Positions 1 to 11,733 of a stretch of 64,000 nt of DNA are shown here, one piece after another. Source of the DNA: Fomitopsis serialis (taxonomy: Eukaryota; Basidiomycota; Agaricomycetes; Polyporales; Fomitopsidaceae). The position numbers and the translations under genes were made by a program. The notes beneath the pieces are model-generated. The model was not told where the DNA came from, searched no databases, and worked only from the letters and a program-made list of their open reading frames with translations. Numbering within the stretch: position 1 is the stretch's first letter; every line of letters starts with the position of its first letter. Where the stretch lies: NCBI RefSeq assembly GCF_022376445.1, contig NW_025954998.1, forward strand, positions 248,001-312,000. The letters are read 5' to 3'.

Positions 1-25
1 AGTCCTGACCGGTGCCGTCCCACAG

Positions 26-1870
26 CTCGGCGGCGACGGGACCGTGCTCTTCACGTCGTGGCTCTTCCAGCGGATCGTCCCGCCCGTGCTCCCGTTCGCG
101 CTCGGCTCGCTCGGCTTCCTGACCAACTTCGACTTCGCGGACTACGCCGCGGTCATGGACGCCACGCTCGACAACGGCATCCGCGTCAACCTCCGCATGC
201 GCTTCACGTGCACCGTCTACCGCGCGGTCAAGCCCGAGGACGAGCGCACGACGCGGCGCGCAGTCAAGAAGGCGACACGGGCGAGATCCTGATGAAGAAT
301 CTCGAGAAGGGCGGCTGGGAGGCGCTCGAGAGCGGGTGTGCGCCCGCGTTTGATCCCCTGGGCACGGGCAAGGTCGGCAAGGATAGGGAAATCATGTGCT
401 TTACGACGAGGCCGGTGGAGAGCTTCGAGGTGCTGAACGACCTGGTCGTCGATCGGGGGCCGAGTCCGTATGTGAGCCTGCTGGAGCTGTTTGGTGAGTC
501 GGCTTGCTCGAAGTCGTCGTACACTTGCTGACCCCTTGTCTTTTAGGTGACGAGCACCATCTGACGACTGTACAAGCTGACGGGCTCACAATATCGACAC
601 CCACGGGGTCGACGGCGTACTCAGTACGTGTCTCATTCGTGCTTGAAGGAGACGGCGATTCATTCATATACTCTGCTACAGTTATCCGCGGGCGGATCAC
701 TAGTACATCCCGAAATCCCGGCCATCCTAATCACACCCATTTGCCCACATACGTTATCGTTCCGACCCATGCTCCTCCCGGATAGCATGGAACTCCGCAT
801 CTGCGTCCCGTTCAACTCGCGAAGCACTGCGTGGGCGTCCTTCGATGGCCGGGGCCGCGTCGAATTGAAGCGTGCGCATCCTTCTCTTCCTGATTATCTG
901 TTTTTCCTCACGGTCCGTCGTAGAGGGCGACCACATCAAGGTGACCGCGTCTAAGTACCCGTTCCCGACCGTCTGTGCGGACACGCAGTCGACGGATTGG
1001 TTCAACTCGATCTCGCGCACGCTCAAGTGGAACGAGCGCGAGCGCCAGAAGTCGTTCGTCGTCGTCGAGGAGGGCCCCGCGCACAAGAAGGACAAGAAAC
1101 GGCGCCTCTCGGAGGCGTCCGAGAACGGCGAGCCCGTCCGTGGCGACCACCCAGAAGAGCAAGGTGGTGAGGACGAAGAGGAGGACGAAGATGAAGAGGA
1201 GGAGGACGAGACGTTCGACATCGACGACCTCTCGTCGACGGAGTCGTCCCCACCCCGCGTCGTCTCCAAGCTCGAAGAGAACCTCCTCCAGCCCGACGAG
1301 GCGAGGATCGGCAAGGAGAAGGTCGTCGAGCAGGCCAACGGCGGCGACCAAGCGCACGCGGACGTGCAGTCCACGGCGGAGGACGTCGCCCGTCTGCTCA
1401 CCGCGAACAACCCCTTCCTCCAGATCCCGCACGGGCGCTCGGGCGTGCAGTCCGGCATCGAGACCCCGGATAGGTTCACCGGTCCCCACCCCCATCCACC
1501 ACGCGTGTCGCCTCGCCATGTGCAGTTCGCGCAATCGAACGACTCGTCGAGCGGATCGCTCGCGTCGCTCGACACACGTCACCCTGCAGCAACAGCAGCA
1601 CCGGCCCCACCGTTCCGGCGGGAGCTCAGAGAAGAGGGCGGCCGGAGCCAGACGAGGCGGACGGGGACGTCGCGCAGTCGAACGCCGAGGACGCGAGAGT
1701 CTGAGCTTGAGGCGCAGAAGACGCCGAGGGGCTTCGACGAGGCGAGGATACGGAGAACGATGTCTCGGAGCCGGTCGAGGGACGTCCCGCGCGAGGCGCA
1801 TGTCCGGCGAGCGTTTGCGGTGTGGGGCCAAGACGAAAGCGATAGTGCGGCGAGCGACAGCGACACATAG
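26..1870 (+). CDS. NAD kinase, 3' part (5' end outside window)
   Basis: ATP-NAD kinase, which phosphorylates NAD to NADP. Seen: the exon opens right after a CAG acceptor at 25 with the LGGDGT nucleotide-binding motif, followed by [13 protein letters not shown], the [10 protein letters not shown] block and AGGSLVHP, all hallmarks of the family. Introns read as 494-546, 624-681 and 872-923, each GT-AG and 52-58 bp; the last exon runs 924-1870 to TAG. After the catalytic core (ending near the [16 protein letters not shown] segment) there is a long low-complexity tail with an acidic run (Glu/Asp, about 1150-1225) and an Arg/Ser-rich end; such tails occur in fungal NAD kinases. Odd: the frame changes at about 270-272, between AVKK and GDTGEI, as if one G were missing, giving a premature TGA at 290-292 if taken literally. 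The N-terminus lies upstream of the window. Family call is very sure; integrity is not. Confidence 0.93.
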
Positions 1871-2898
1871 CGAGTCGCGAAGGGTTTGACGGCTTGGTAG
1901 CATCGGTGGATCCATGGACCGGAAGTTCACGTAGATTGACACGATAATATGGTCTCATCATACATTTGACTCACGACGCATTCATACATGCAAATAGATC
2001 AGGATGCTCGATTGACGGCTCGGTCGTTTTGGCTGCGACTTGTATTTTACACAGAGGGTTGTTCGTTAGCACATTGAAAGCTAGTTCTCAACGCGCGGAC
2101 GTTCCTGAAATGAGACGATGGGCCCGCTGGCACATGCAGTCTCACGCCCCCTAACGTCTTAAGTATGTAGCAAGTAACTGAAATGATACAGCATCCGCGC
2201 CTCAGTCTCATGCTCACTGCAGCTCAGTACAAGCCATCTGGCTCAGCAACACGGTGACCGTGCAACAACTTCTTGAACCTTCTCCTCGGAGCTCCATCTC
2301 GCTGCATCTTGGTCCTGGGTCGTTTCTTTCACAGTATTCGTCGAGACTATGCTTTGATCGAAGCTCATATCGTCTTAAAGGCGAGGTATGCTATTGCTCG
2401 CTGTTCACGCCGGGCCGAAGGTGCTCTGCCAGCCATACTGTCATTGAGGCCCGGCCGGAGGCCGCTCATGCTGCGTAAGTAAGGTCCGAGTCATATTCTT
2501 CTCCGACTTCGCGCGCTTCGTGCTGAAGACTTCGAGGATGCCTAGAATGCGAATCGCCGTGTCTATACACGCGACGCACTGGCAGTGCACTCGGTCCTTT
2601 CTTCTCGAAGCCAACCTCAATCTCATACGTTCGCCGCTCGGGCCTGAGACTGAAGAGTGAGTCAGCTGCCCCCAACATATGAAACTCTAAAGTGTCCAGC
2701 TCGTATCGACGAGAGCGACGAACCCGGGAGCATGGCACGACTGCAGATGACGGGGTCCTCGTGTCGGCAGCATGGCTCCAAGGTGTATGATATTAGGACG
2801 GCTGCGAGGTCCAGCTGCTCTGTCAGCTTGCTTTGCGGCCCTCAGAACGAAGATCCCAGGCTGCTAGTCTCCGCTGTGCGGCATTCGGTCCCACCACG
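1871..2898. other. Intergenic stretch, no supported gene
   Basis: Between the NAD kinase stop and the next convincing exon I see only short, mutually overlapping open frames without a recognisable motif or a consistent exon chain. A stretch around 2,250-2,480 is open in two plus frames and could be a 5' exon of the following gene, but no splice chain ties it in. Confidence 0.4.
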
Positions 2899-5401
2899 AT
2901 GAGCATCGTCCCTTTCGTCTTGCAGCTCACGTCACTGTGGCAGGCCGTCACAGGCGACGGTAGCGCTCCCAGGAAAAAGCAGCAAGAGTTCCTTGACGCA
3001 TGCAAGAAATACTCCGGTCGGCACATTTCCGAGATGACCCACACGCTTCCTATTGTTGGCCACGTTAAGGGTGCGTCCACAGGCCGTCTATCTTCAGTTG
3101 CTAATCATGGGCGAGTTCCAGGTGTAGTTCATTTGGCATTGGGCGACACGGAAACGATCTCTCGCTCAGAAGATGCCCCGACTCGTACTTTGATGGTATT
3201 GGGCTCCGGCGCGCTAACCGCAGGCACCGGAGATGTAGCGGTGCCCATTCTGGGCGGTGTCGCAACAGGAAACATCGCTGACTCGAATATCGCTATCACA
3301 GGTGCGAAGACTAGCACAATTTGATTTGACGTACTCATTGCCATGCCCGTCGTGTAGGTAGTATAGATGCACGACATCAGATATACAATCCTCAAGGTGA
3401 CCTCGGCGCAGTGTCTGAACACGCGTCTGACTGGCGCGGAGGAGTGTTCGATATAGTTGCTCTCGGCGTTGGCGATGTGGTACTGAGCGTCAATGGAGCT
3501 CTAGCGAAGGCGACATCCAGGACAACCAAGGTGAGCGTTGTAGCTATACTGTTCCTCATAAGCCCACCGTCTTCTGGCAGGTGTTCCGTGTCGAGGGCGA
3601 AGGAGTCTTCCTGACAGAACGAGGTATGGCCCAATACAGCGCGAACAACTGTATCTTCCCCGGGCCAGGAGGCAGCACCATCGAAAGCCCCAACATCGTA
3701 GCGACGATAGTGCGTTCCAAGGACAGATCGCAAAATATCGTGTTTAGGCGACCATCAAAACTCTACATGAACATCGGCGACACATCTCACTCTGACAAAT
3801 ACTACGAACAGAAACTCTTTCAATACGACGAGGCCGTCGAACAGCTGAGACATAATACGGGCACGGATACTCTTGGTGAGAGTGTTCTCGACATCCGCTT
3901 CTGAGTACACTCACCATTAATATTGCTTCCCTCATAGTCTCACATCCCGCAGCACGCAGATTTACGTTGCAGTCATTCCGCATCCTCACGAATGACGCCA
4001 AATGCATGTTTCGCTACATTCCAGAGAATTCGGATGGCAATATCAATCTCAGGTCTTCCGACATCCGGCGAATCGATATCACCAGGACGTCTGCGTCGTT
4101 CGAATGCTCCCAGCCGATATACGTACCGGTCATCGCAAACGCAATTCCTGACACATACAGTGAAGAGCTTCCGACCTGGCTGCATCATATGCCGACGCGC
4201 CTTTCAGAGCTCATGAGAGACGACCAGGTCAGGAACAAAAGCACGAACTCGTATTTACCAGCGATCACTGACTCGGACGCTCGTACTTGGTGTAACATCT
4301 AGATCACCTACGGCTGTGTTAGGACATTCGTCGTTTTCGCGCCTCAATTCAGCAGAAGATCCCTGAGAGCGGACATAGCGCTGACGATCACCGACCAGGA
4401 GCTCAAGCGGCTAGAACACGCCCCCGTGTCACTATCAACCCTGAGCCCTGACGGTGTCGATAGCATCAAGGTCCGGCAAGAGCCTGTCCGTCGTCTGTGC
4501 CAATCCCGACAAGTCAAGTGCGGCCGTAGGGTCCTCGGGGACGTTGACCACGGGCGGCACACAGAGTACCTCGCCGAACTGAGTGATGGTTCGACCTTCT
4601 GGGTCCCATCGTGCAACGTCGCAGAGGACCTCAAGCAGGAGTTCTGGAAAGTCATGACCACGGGAGCAAAAGAGGTTGCGGAGTTCGTCAATTCAGACCC
4701 GTCTACAGGCAAGGTAACTGTGAAGCGGCCTGACGGGACGACAGAGATTGTACAGCAAACACAGATATTCTGGCAGGAGGAGTCCGAGCCGACAAGGTTG
4801 ACCGATATGGAGCTCGAGGCGCTCCTGCACCATGGTCATTTCGGTCTCGACGTCACCGAGTTTGTACCGTGCACGGCGTCCATCAACACGGATTGGGCAA
4901 AGGTTGAAGTCCTGAGCAAGGGCGCAGCGATTATGAAGGACACGGCCGCCTCGAAGGCCGGCGAGTACGATGGTATACGTTTTGACGTACGTTCGATATC
5001 GTTGTCAAAACCATTCGGTGGACAATTTGTCTCGCGGACAATCCCGTACGGGTTTCTCTGTCGCGCGCTTTTTGCGTACATCGTCATATTGAATTTTGCC
5101 GACAGATTCTTCATTGCTAGTAATAGCACCACATTCGACATCAAGGTCACTCACGGCTACTGCAGAACGGCGACAACAAGGGGTGATGGAAACGTCGTGC
5201 TCAACCTTCATGACGTGCGTGTGCTACCTCCATTCAACCTAGTATACCTGAGCTTCATTTTGGTCGTAGGAGCGTTTTGAAAGCGGCGCTGATCCACATG
5301 ATACTGACCACAACCTGAGCGAGTTCCATATCCGTGAGGTCACTCTCGTGCTGCAGTATACCCGTTCTGACGATCTGCGCTCTGTAGGACCTATCATCAC
5401 C
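2899..5401 (+). CDS. Multi-exon gene of unknown function, 3' end cut by a retroelement leader
   Basis: I do not recognise this family. Supported exons, all joined by GT-AG introns of 50-75 bp: 2899-3070, 3122-3301, 3358-3530, 3581-3875, 3938-4227, 4303-about 4972, then shorter exons to about 5401. The reading frame is kept across each junction up to exon 6, which is good evidence that it is real. The first Met used is at 2899, but the frame is open upstream, so the start is uncertain. Visible pieces: a Gly/Ala-rich stretch in exon 2 (LGSGALTAGTGDVAVP), and in exon 6 a segment YLAELSDGSTFWVPS that loosely resembles a small beta-barrel (chromo/Tudor-like) sheet; this is only a resemblance. The last readable exon (about 5388-5401) ends exactly where the sequence switches to the gypsy leader beginning TGTAAGG, so the gene was probably disrupted by insertion. 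No continuation appears after the element. Confidence 0.6.
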
Positions 5402-5707
5402 TGTAAGGACGATGGTAAAGTAGTTTAGTCAGCGCCTTAGTCAGCGACCCGGAGTCCGCCGAAGGACCGTTTTATAGCTGACGCGCCCCGTTGCTCTCGT
5501 CGTCTTTTCCCCATCGTTGTACACCGCTCGCCCCTGCAATATACAGGCTTTGGCTAGCTCAGTACGGCGTCCGAGAAGACCTACACCCCTTATATCTTTT
5601 TGAGCTACCGACCTCGTTAAATCGAGGAGCCCCCTTACTCTCTCGCTTCACTCTCTCGCTTCCTTCTGCTTCACTCAACTCTCGCGCCATCCATCTACCC
5701 CCAATCT
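5402..5707 (+). promoter_or_regulatory. Gypsy leader / probable 5' LTR
   Basis: About 300 bp between the broken upstream gene and the gag start codon. It opens with TG and ends in a pyrimidine-rich tract (ACTCTCTCGCTTC type) just before the ATG, as expected for a fungal transcript leader. LTR limits and the primer-binding site cannot be fixed without the 3' LTR. Confidence 0.45.
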
Positions 5708-8700
5708 ATGTCGACAACAACAACAAAGACCAAAACCAAAAGACGGACTCAACAGACTACTACTAGTCGACCCGTCACCCGCGCATCGAGCCGAGCTACG
5801 ATGTATGCTCAGGGCAATATCCGGGACGTCGACGAGCGTCGTCCCGAGGACCAGGGCCCCGGTGAGCAAATGCCACCTCGCTCACCTATCCCTGACGGTT
5901 CTGTTCGCAGAACCTCTTCGCCTCAGCACGTCGAGCAAGAGCTCGAGCACGAGCGCACACCACCCGCGGGCGCACCATCTCCTGCGCCCTCAGCTCGCTC
6001 CGAAACACGGCGCACGTCGGAGACCAGCATCCGTGACATGTGCCAAGACTTTTTCGACATGATCAACGACCGTCTCGAAGATTCGGACGAGGTCATCCGA
6101 AATGCGGCGAATTTCGCCAACACTGCCTTGCGTGATGTCATGGCAGCTCAGCAACGAGCGGCCGAGACTCGCAACCTCACGCGGACGATGTTCCTGGACA
6201 TCCGTAGACAACTGGACCGTCTTGGGTACGGACCAGCCGAAGAGGAAGACGAGGTACGTGATGATGATCACAGACGCCATGCCTCTCCGCATTCTGTTGA
6301 CAGCAGGCAACCATCGCCGCATATCCGCGATGACGACTACGTCGAGACCATGTCCCTCGACACTATGTTCGCGCCGAGGCGACCGAATGAATCCGACGCT
6401 CAATACGCCAACCGGGCCCGACGTCGGGATCAATTTCTGGACCGCCAAGGAATGGAGCAACGCCGACACGAACGTGAAGCTCGCATCGCGCAGACCTGGC
6501 GCGAGGCTGCGGAACGACACGGAGGTGATCCGTACGCCAATCAGCAGGCCTACGCGCCGTACCCGGGTCCTCATGATGACGATGACGACCCGGGGGACGA
6601 CTACGACGGTGACCCGCGCCAACCGTCGCCGCGAGACCCTAGGCCACCCCGAGATCATCCAGATGTGGATGGTCAACGAGGTGGAGCCGCTCCGCCGCCA
6701 CCTCCGCCACCTGGCGGACCACCCGATGGCGACGATGGAAGCAATGGGTCGGACGATCGCGACGACGAGCAAGACCCTCAAGATGACGAGCAGGACGCGC
6801 GCGAGCCCCCGCGCCGAGATGAACGTCGCTTCACCCGTAGTCCCACATACTTAGCTGACCGACGTGTACCTTTGTACGATACACGCACTGGCAATAGACG
6901 AGTCCGTGACCCCTACGATCCGGACTACGATGACACTTTCAGAGCTGAAGGCCTTCGTATGATACGAAGGCTAGTCCGCGAAAAACTGTCTGAAAGCATG
7001 CCTGACAGCAATGCGCTCAAGAATATTAAGAACATACCCACACCCTCGCAGTACGATGGTACTGACGACTACGAGCAGTTCGAAAACTGGCTCAAGAACT
7101 TACTTCGCTGGATGAGTCTCTTCCGTCTAGGTGGACCGACACTCGACAAAGAACGCTTGTATATACTTGGCCAGTTCTTGAAGGGAAAGGCTGCCGACTG
7201 GTATAATGATACCATCGATGCTCCTACCACGAACGGAAGGCCTTGGACGTTCCTTGAGGCACTCTGTGGTCTATTCGATAGATTCTTACATCATGCGACT
7301 GCCAGCACAGCAGCCGACAAGTTCTACGCTGCTAAATACACTAAAGAAGGTGGTATTAACAGCCTCTGGGACTATCTCACGAAGTATGCGGCCCGTATGC
7401 CCATACCACCTGACGACTACACGTTCGCACGCGTGTTCACGGAGGCGCTTCCCAGCGACATCGGCGTGCCGCTGTTCCAGGCCAAAAACGTATCCGTCGA
7501 GTCGACTCCTCTACAGCGACTCCGACGTCTTGCTCTGCAGCAAGAACACAACAATAAGCAAGTTGCGGCCTACCGTTCAAAACACGCTGCGCGGGTTGCG
7601 ACAACTATACCCAATACTGCAAGCAACCCTTCGACGCGAAGCACTGACCGTCGTGTCGAGTCGAACCATCGCGATAGCCGAGGGCATAGTAGTGGCCAAC
7701 AGGGCACTCGTAAGTTCATTCGTTTCGTTCGTCGCTCTGACCTCTTGGCTGCTGCAGCTCGCGGCGGAGGTGCGCCGCTGATTCGTCCTAAGGGACTGCA
7801 ACAATCCTCTCAGCCGACCTCAAACATCCGTGGTGGTGTTGCACCTGCTTCGGGCAACCGTTCGTCAGGCCAGCAGGGTGCGTCGCACCAGTCTCATTCT
7901 CACGCACATGGCACTTCGCAGCACTCACGCAAGTGCTTCAACTGTGGAGAAGAGGGACACTTCTCAAAAGACTGTCCCCATCCACCACGCACAAACTTCC
8001 GTGCGGCGCGTATCGTCGATGATCGCGACGATCCCGATGTAAACGAGTCGGAACGTCCGCCCGACAATCCTGTCGAGGCGCCCGAAGTGTCGCCGGATGC
8101 GACGCCGGAGGCTCCTTCGCCTGCGGTTGAGGCAGCAAGTGCTGATAACCAAGACGAAGTACTCGCCCAATTAGAGGACGAGTACCTCGCCATGGATGGA
8201 TCACAGTATGATCCTGACGAGTACATCACGATGGAGGATGCACTCGAGGATGACGACAATGTCGTATACTACGGCTCAATGCGTCGCATCGAGGTTTCAC
8301 AGGTCGATAATGACTTGGTGGAGCACACCGAAACCTCACACGGAGACCATACGTCATATGGGCTTCGTGTCTTCCATATTCCTCGCGATGTTAGCATGCA
8401 GGACAGTGTCTTCGAGCTCGAGTGGCGCCGCGCGCTTAGTAATGGTGCTGACAACATCGACCTCGAGTCGATAGACAACGTTGCAGTGCGCGAGATCCTG
8501 CGTCGAGGCCCATCAATTGAAGCCGTCTCTGAACGCAGTGGTATAAGCTATGAACACATAGCCGAGGACTTCGTGGGACCTGCACCAGTGGACGCTGCAG
8601 TTGCCACTGGGTCAGGCGAGCCCGACGCCATGTCGATCTCTTCTGACGACTCGATACCATCTCTTGAAGAGATACCCGAGTCTGATCATGTTGTCCCGGA

Positions 8701-9619
8701 CTTCACTGACGAAGAGACGTATGCTCTCGCGCTTACAGGCCGCTTGCGCACGCTGTGCCGCGAACTCCTTTGGACACGATACGAGCTGCTGCGCAGCCTC
8801 GAGCGCTACCGGCCAAGCGCAGAAGATCGCGAGCGCATTTGCAATCGACTGGACAACCAAAACTGGTTGGTAGGTTCCATGAACATACCAGATTTATCTT
8901 ACGACTATCTAGACGATCCCTCGTTTGGCACGACCATTGCACTTGCCGAACAAGTGCTCAGAGAAGATGCAGACATGCATGACCCACCTCCGCCATACCC
9001 GGCATTACGAGCAATGCTGGCTCGTACTGGACGCATTCCCGACGCGCCCAACTCGAGTGTACAGCCCCTCGCAACACGTGCAACCGTGCGACGCGCTGTA
9101 ACAGGTCGTCGACCTGACTTAACTCGGTATGACCAAACATGCCTTACCGCTTACCTGACAATCAACGGATTGCAGGCCTTAGTACTCCTCGACTCCGGAA
9201 GTACTACTGACTCCATAAGCCCCGACTTCGTGCGAGTCGCTGGTATCGAAGCTTTTGAACTCGAAAACCCGGCGATCCTTCAACTTGGCTGTGTCGGAAG
9301 CCGTTCACGCATCAACTACGGCGCGAACGTACCCGTGATCTGGGGTCAATTCAAAGGTGAGGTCTACTTCGATGTTGTGAATCTTGACCGCTACGATGCA
9401 GTGCTCGGCACACCGTTCATGCGGAAGTTCGGTGTATGCCTTGACTTCGCGAAGTCGGCAATCTGCATCGGAGACATTGCGATACCCGCATTGCTTCCGC
9501 GGGAGGAGGAGGACGCCGCAAATAGACGGCGACGTACCTTCCCTTCTCGCCGGAGTGTCACAAATACATCGCAGCAGACGCCTGCTCCGTCTGCGCCCCC
9601 GCCTAATCCCTCATATTGA
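5708..9619 (+). CDS. Gypsy gag-protease polyprotein (1303 aa)
   Basis: Structural and processing polyprotein of the gypsy element. Residues 1-400 are charged and Pro/Arg/Asp-rich (disordered). The capsid-like region is around residues 440-620, with the typical YDGTDDYEQFENWL and FLKGKAADWY segments of retrotransposon Gag. A CCHC zinc knuckle CFNCGEEGHFSKDC lies at about 743-756 and binds RNA. After an acidic linker, a retropepsin-like aspartic protease shows LVLLDSGSTTDSIS with the catalytic Asp-Ser-Gly at about 1161-1163, and ends near residue 1250. The protease is in the same frame as gag, not with the RT. The frame ends with TGA followed by CTAG, and the RT frame continues in the same phase nine bases later. 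Confidence 0.92.
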   Translation: MSTTTTKTKTKRRTQQTTTSRPVTRASSRATMYAQGNIRDVDERRPEDQGPGEQMPPRSPIPDGSVRRTSSPQHVEQELEHERTPPAGAPSPAPSARSETRRTSETSIRDMCQDFFDMINDRLEDSDEVIRNAANFANTALRDVMAAQQRAAETRNLTRTMFLDIRRQLDRLGYGPAEEEDEVRDDDHRRHASPHSVDSRQPSPHIRDDDYVETMSLDTMFAPRRPNESDAQYANRARRRDQFLDRQGMEQRRHEREARIAQTWREAAERHGGDPYANQQAYAPYPGPHDDDDDPGDDYDGDPRQPSPRDPRPPRDHPDVDGQRGGAAPPPPPPPGGPPDGDDGSNGSDDRDDEQDPQDDEQDAREPPRRDERRFTRSPTYLADRRVPLYDTRTGNRRVRDPYDPDYDDTFRAEGLRMIRRLVREKLSESMPDSNALKNIKNIPTPSQYDGTDDYEQFENWLKNLLRWMSLFRLGGPTLDKERLYILGQFLKGKAADWYNDTIDAPTTNGRPWTFLEALCGLFDRFLHHATASTAADKFYAAKYTKEGGINSLWDYLTKYAARMPIPPDDYTFARVFTEALPSDIGVPLFQAKNVSVESTPLQRLRRLALQQEHNNKQVAAYRSKHAARVATTIPNTASNPSTRSTDRRVESNHRDSRGHSSGQQGTRKFIRFVRRSDLLAAAARGGGAPLIRPKGLQQSSQPTSNIRGGVAPASGNRSSGQQGASHQSHSHAHGTSQHSRKCFNCGEEGHFSKDCPHPPRTNFRAARIVDDRDDPDVNESERPPDNPVEAPEVSPDATPEAPSPAVEAASADNQDEVLAQLEDEYLAMDGSQYDPDEYITMEDALEDDDNVVYYGSMRRIEVSQVDNDLVEHTETSHGDHTSYGLRVFHIPRDVSMQDSVFELEWRRALSNGADNIDLESIDNVAVREILRRGPSIEAVSERSGISYEHIAEDFVGPAPVDAAVATGSGEPDAMSISSDDSIPSLEEIPESDHVVPDFTDEETYALALTGRLRTLCRELLWTRYELLRSLERYRPSAEDRERICNRLDNQNWLVGSMNIPDLSYDYLDDPSFGTTIALAEQVLREDADMHDPPPPYPALRAMLARTGRIPDAPNSSVQPLATRATVRRAVTGRRPDLTRYDQTCLTAYLTINGLQALVLLDSGSTTDSISPDFVRVAGIEAFELENPAILQLGCVGSRSRINYGANVPVIWGQFKGEVYFDVVNLDRYDAVLGTPFMRKFGVCLDFAKSAICIGDIAIPALLPREEEDAANRRRRTFPSRRSVTNTSQQTPAPSAPPPNPSY

Positions 9620-9631
9620 CTAGCCGAGATG
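9614..9631 (+). promoter_or_regulatory. Candidate stop-codon readthrough site UGA-CUAG between gag-PR and pol
   Basis: The gag-protease frame ends TAT TGA CTA GCC GAG ATG, and the RT frame continues in the same phase. UGA followed by CUA is the best-known leaky stop context in eukaryotes, including fungi. Readthrough would give a Gag-Pol fusion in a low ratio. Reinitiation at the ATG at 9629 is the alternative. Confidence 0.55.
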
Positions 9632-11548
9632 GACAGTAGTGCGTCACCCGACCCACTACAAACCGTCTCGTTCCACCGTATTACTGCTAATGAGTCAACT
9701 CCAGTTGCAGACGAAGCGCGCATCACACAGATCCGCGAGCAATTCATGACGAAATACGCTGAACTCTTCGGTCCAGTACCACCTGGACTACCCCCGGTAC
9801 GAGAGGTCAATCACACTATACCCCTAGTTGATGACCGAAAACGGTACACTTACTATCTACCTAAGTGCCCAGACTCTCTCAAGCCCAAATTGCTCGAGAA
9901 GATACAGCTCTACACCGCCAATGGCTGGTGGAAAGAGTGCCAGACAGAGCAAGCAGCACCAATGCTCTGCCTCGCGAAGAAAGACGGCGGACTACGCACC
10001 GTCGCAGACGTTCGCCAGCGCAATGCGAACACCATCAAGGATGTAACGCCTTTTCCGGATCAAGACCAGATCCGGAATGACGTTGCCCGCGCTCGATACC
10101 GCTCGAAGATCGACATGTCAAACGCCTATGAACAGGTGTTAGTAGAACCGAAGGACGTCCACAAGACCGCCTTCGCGACGATCTATGGTACGTTCTACAG
10201 CCTTGTTATGCAACAAGGGGATGCGAACGCCCCGTCTACGTTCCAACGCCTCATGACATCGATCTTCCGCGATGCCATAGGGATATTTGTCCATGTTTAT
10301 CTGGACGATATTTTTGTCTTTTCAGACACTCTCGAAGACCACGAGAGACACCTTGAATGGGTTTTCAAGAGGCTTCGTGAAAATCGACTGTACCTCAGTG
10401 TCAACAAATGCGCATTATTTGCGAGACGAGTTGACTGCCTCGGACACATCATTGACGAGAAAGGACTCCATGCAGATACTGACAAAATGGCCCGAGTTCG
10501 CAACTGGCCTGTACCTCGGAACTACCATGAAGTACAGCGCTTTCTCGGCCTTGTGCAGTATCTCGCTCACTTCATGCCTAACCTCGCAGCATACACAGGT
10601 CCAATTTCGAGCATCACACGAAATGGCCAGTCATTCGACTGGCGACCTATTCATCAAAAGTGCTTTGACGAAATCAAGGCACTCGCGTGTAAGACACCCA
10701 TCCTACGACCAATCGATCCTAGGAATTCCGACCCCATTTGGGTCATTACTGATGCATCTACATCAGGAGTCGGTGCTGTATATGGCCAGGGCCCTCAGTG
10801 GGACAACTGCCGCCCGGCTGGCTTCATGTCGAAGAAGTTCACGTCCGCGCAGCACGCGTACTTCACTTACGAGATGGAGGCCCTAGGCGTCCTCGAAGCA
10901 CTCCTTAAATGGGAAGACAAACTGATCGGACGACATTTCAAGATCGTCACTGACCATCGCGCGCTCGTCTTCATACAAGACAAGCGGAAGCTCGCGCCAC
11001 GACTCAAGCGTTGGACGGAATACCTCAGTCGTTTTGACTTTGAGATTGTGTACGTCCAAGGCTCCAAGAACCTTGTCGCTGATTCATTCTCTCGCTACTT
11101 CTCTAGTGAGGGCGCCGACGTGTTACACGAGCCACAGGACTATGTCTCCGCGGACATAAGGATCGATCCCTACGGTGAGACACTTTCTGATGCTCGACTC
11201 GCAGAGATCCGAGCTCAGCGTGTTGTTGAACACGTCGAGCCTCGAGTTCGCGAAGCCGAGGAGCTTGCGGCTCACTACCCGCAAGGCCCTGATGCGTCCG
11301 ACTCGGACGCAGACTCATCATCCGTTCAGGACGACCCAACCGCAATTGATTCCACAATTGCCGGACCACCGCTCGACACGGTTGTCCAGCAAACCCTCGA
11401 CCTGCAAGATACCGTGCGATCTGGCTATGCCAATGATCGTTTATTCAAGGCCATTATGGACCACCCCGAGGATCACCGTATGTTCCTCGTACATGACGAG
11501 TTGCTTTGGTACAAGCCACACCCAGAAACTGAGGTATTATGCATACCT

Positions 11549-11733
11549 TGTTGGAACATGAGGTCAGGGACGAGCTCGCAAGCTCGGCCGCGATAGTACC
11601 TGGCCGAAAATGGATTAGGGAAGGGTATATATACAGGGGTTTTCGATGTACATACCTCACGCGATTGCCCTTCGGGCATCGTCCGCGCCCGGGACACTTG
11701 CGCCCGTCGACCGTCGTTCCGCTTGTTCTCACA
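11549..11733. repeat. 5' LTR of TRIM-like element
   Basis: 185-bp TG...CA repeat. It contains GGGTATATATACAGGGG, a likely TATA box. Confidence 0.88.

Noticed and set aside
908..1942. 344-residue minus-strand frame opposite the NAD kinase tail
   Set aside because: Shadow frame produced by high-GC low-complexity coding sequence; Arg/Leu-rich with no motif.
5552..5580. GGCTTTGGCTAGCTCAGTACGG, tRNA-like D-arm
   Set aside because: No anticodon or T-arm follows; it lies in the gypsy leader.
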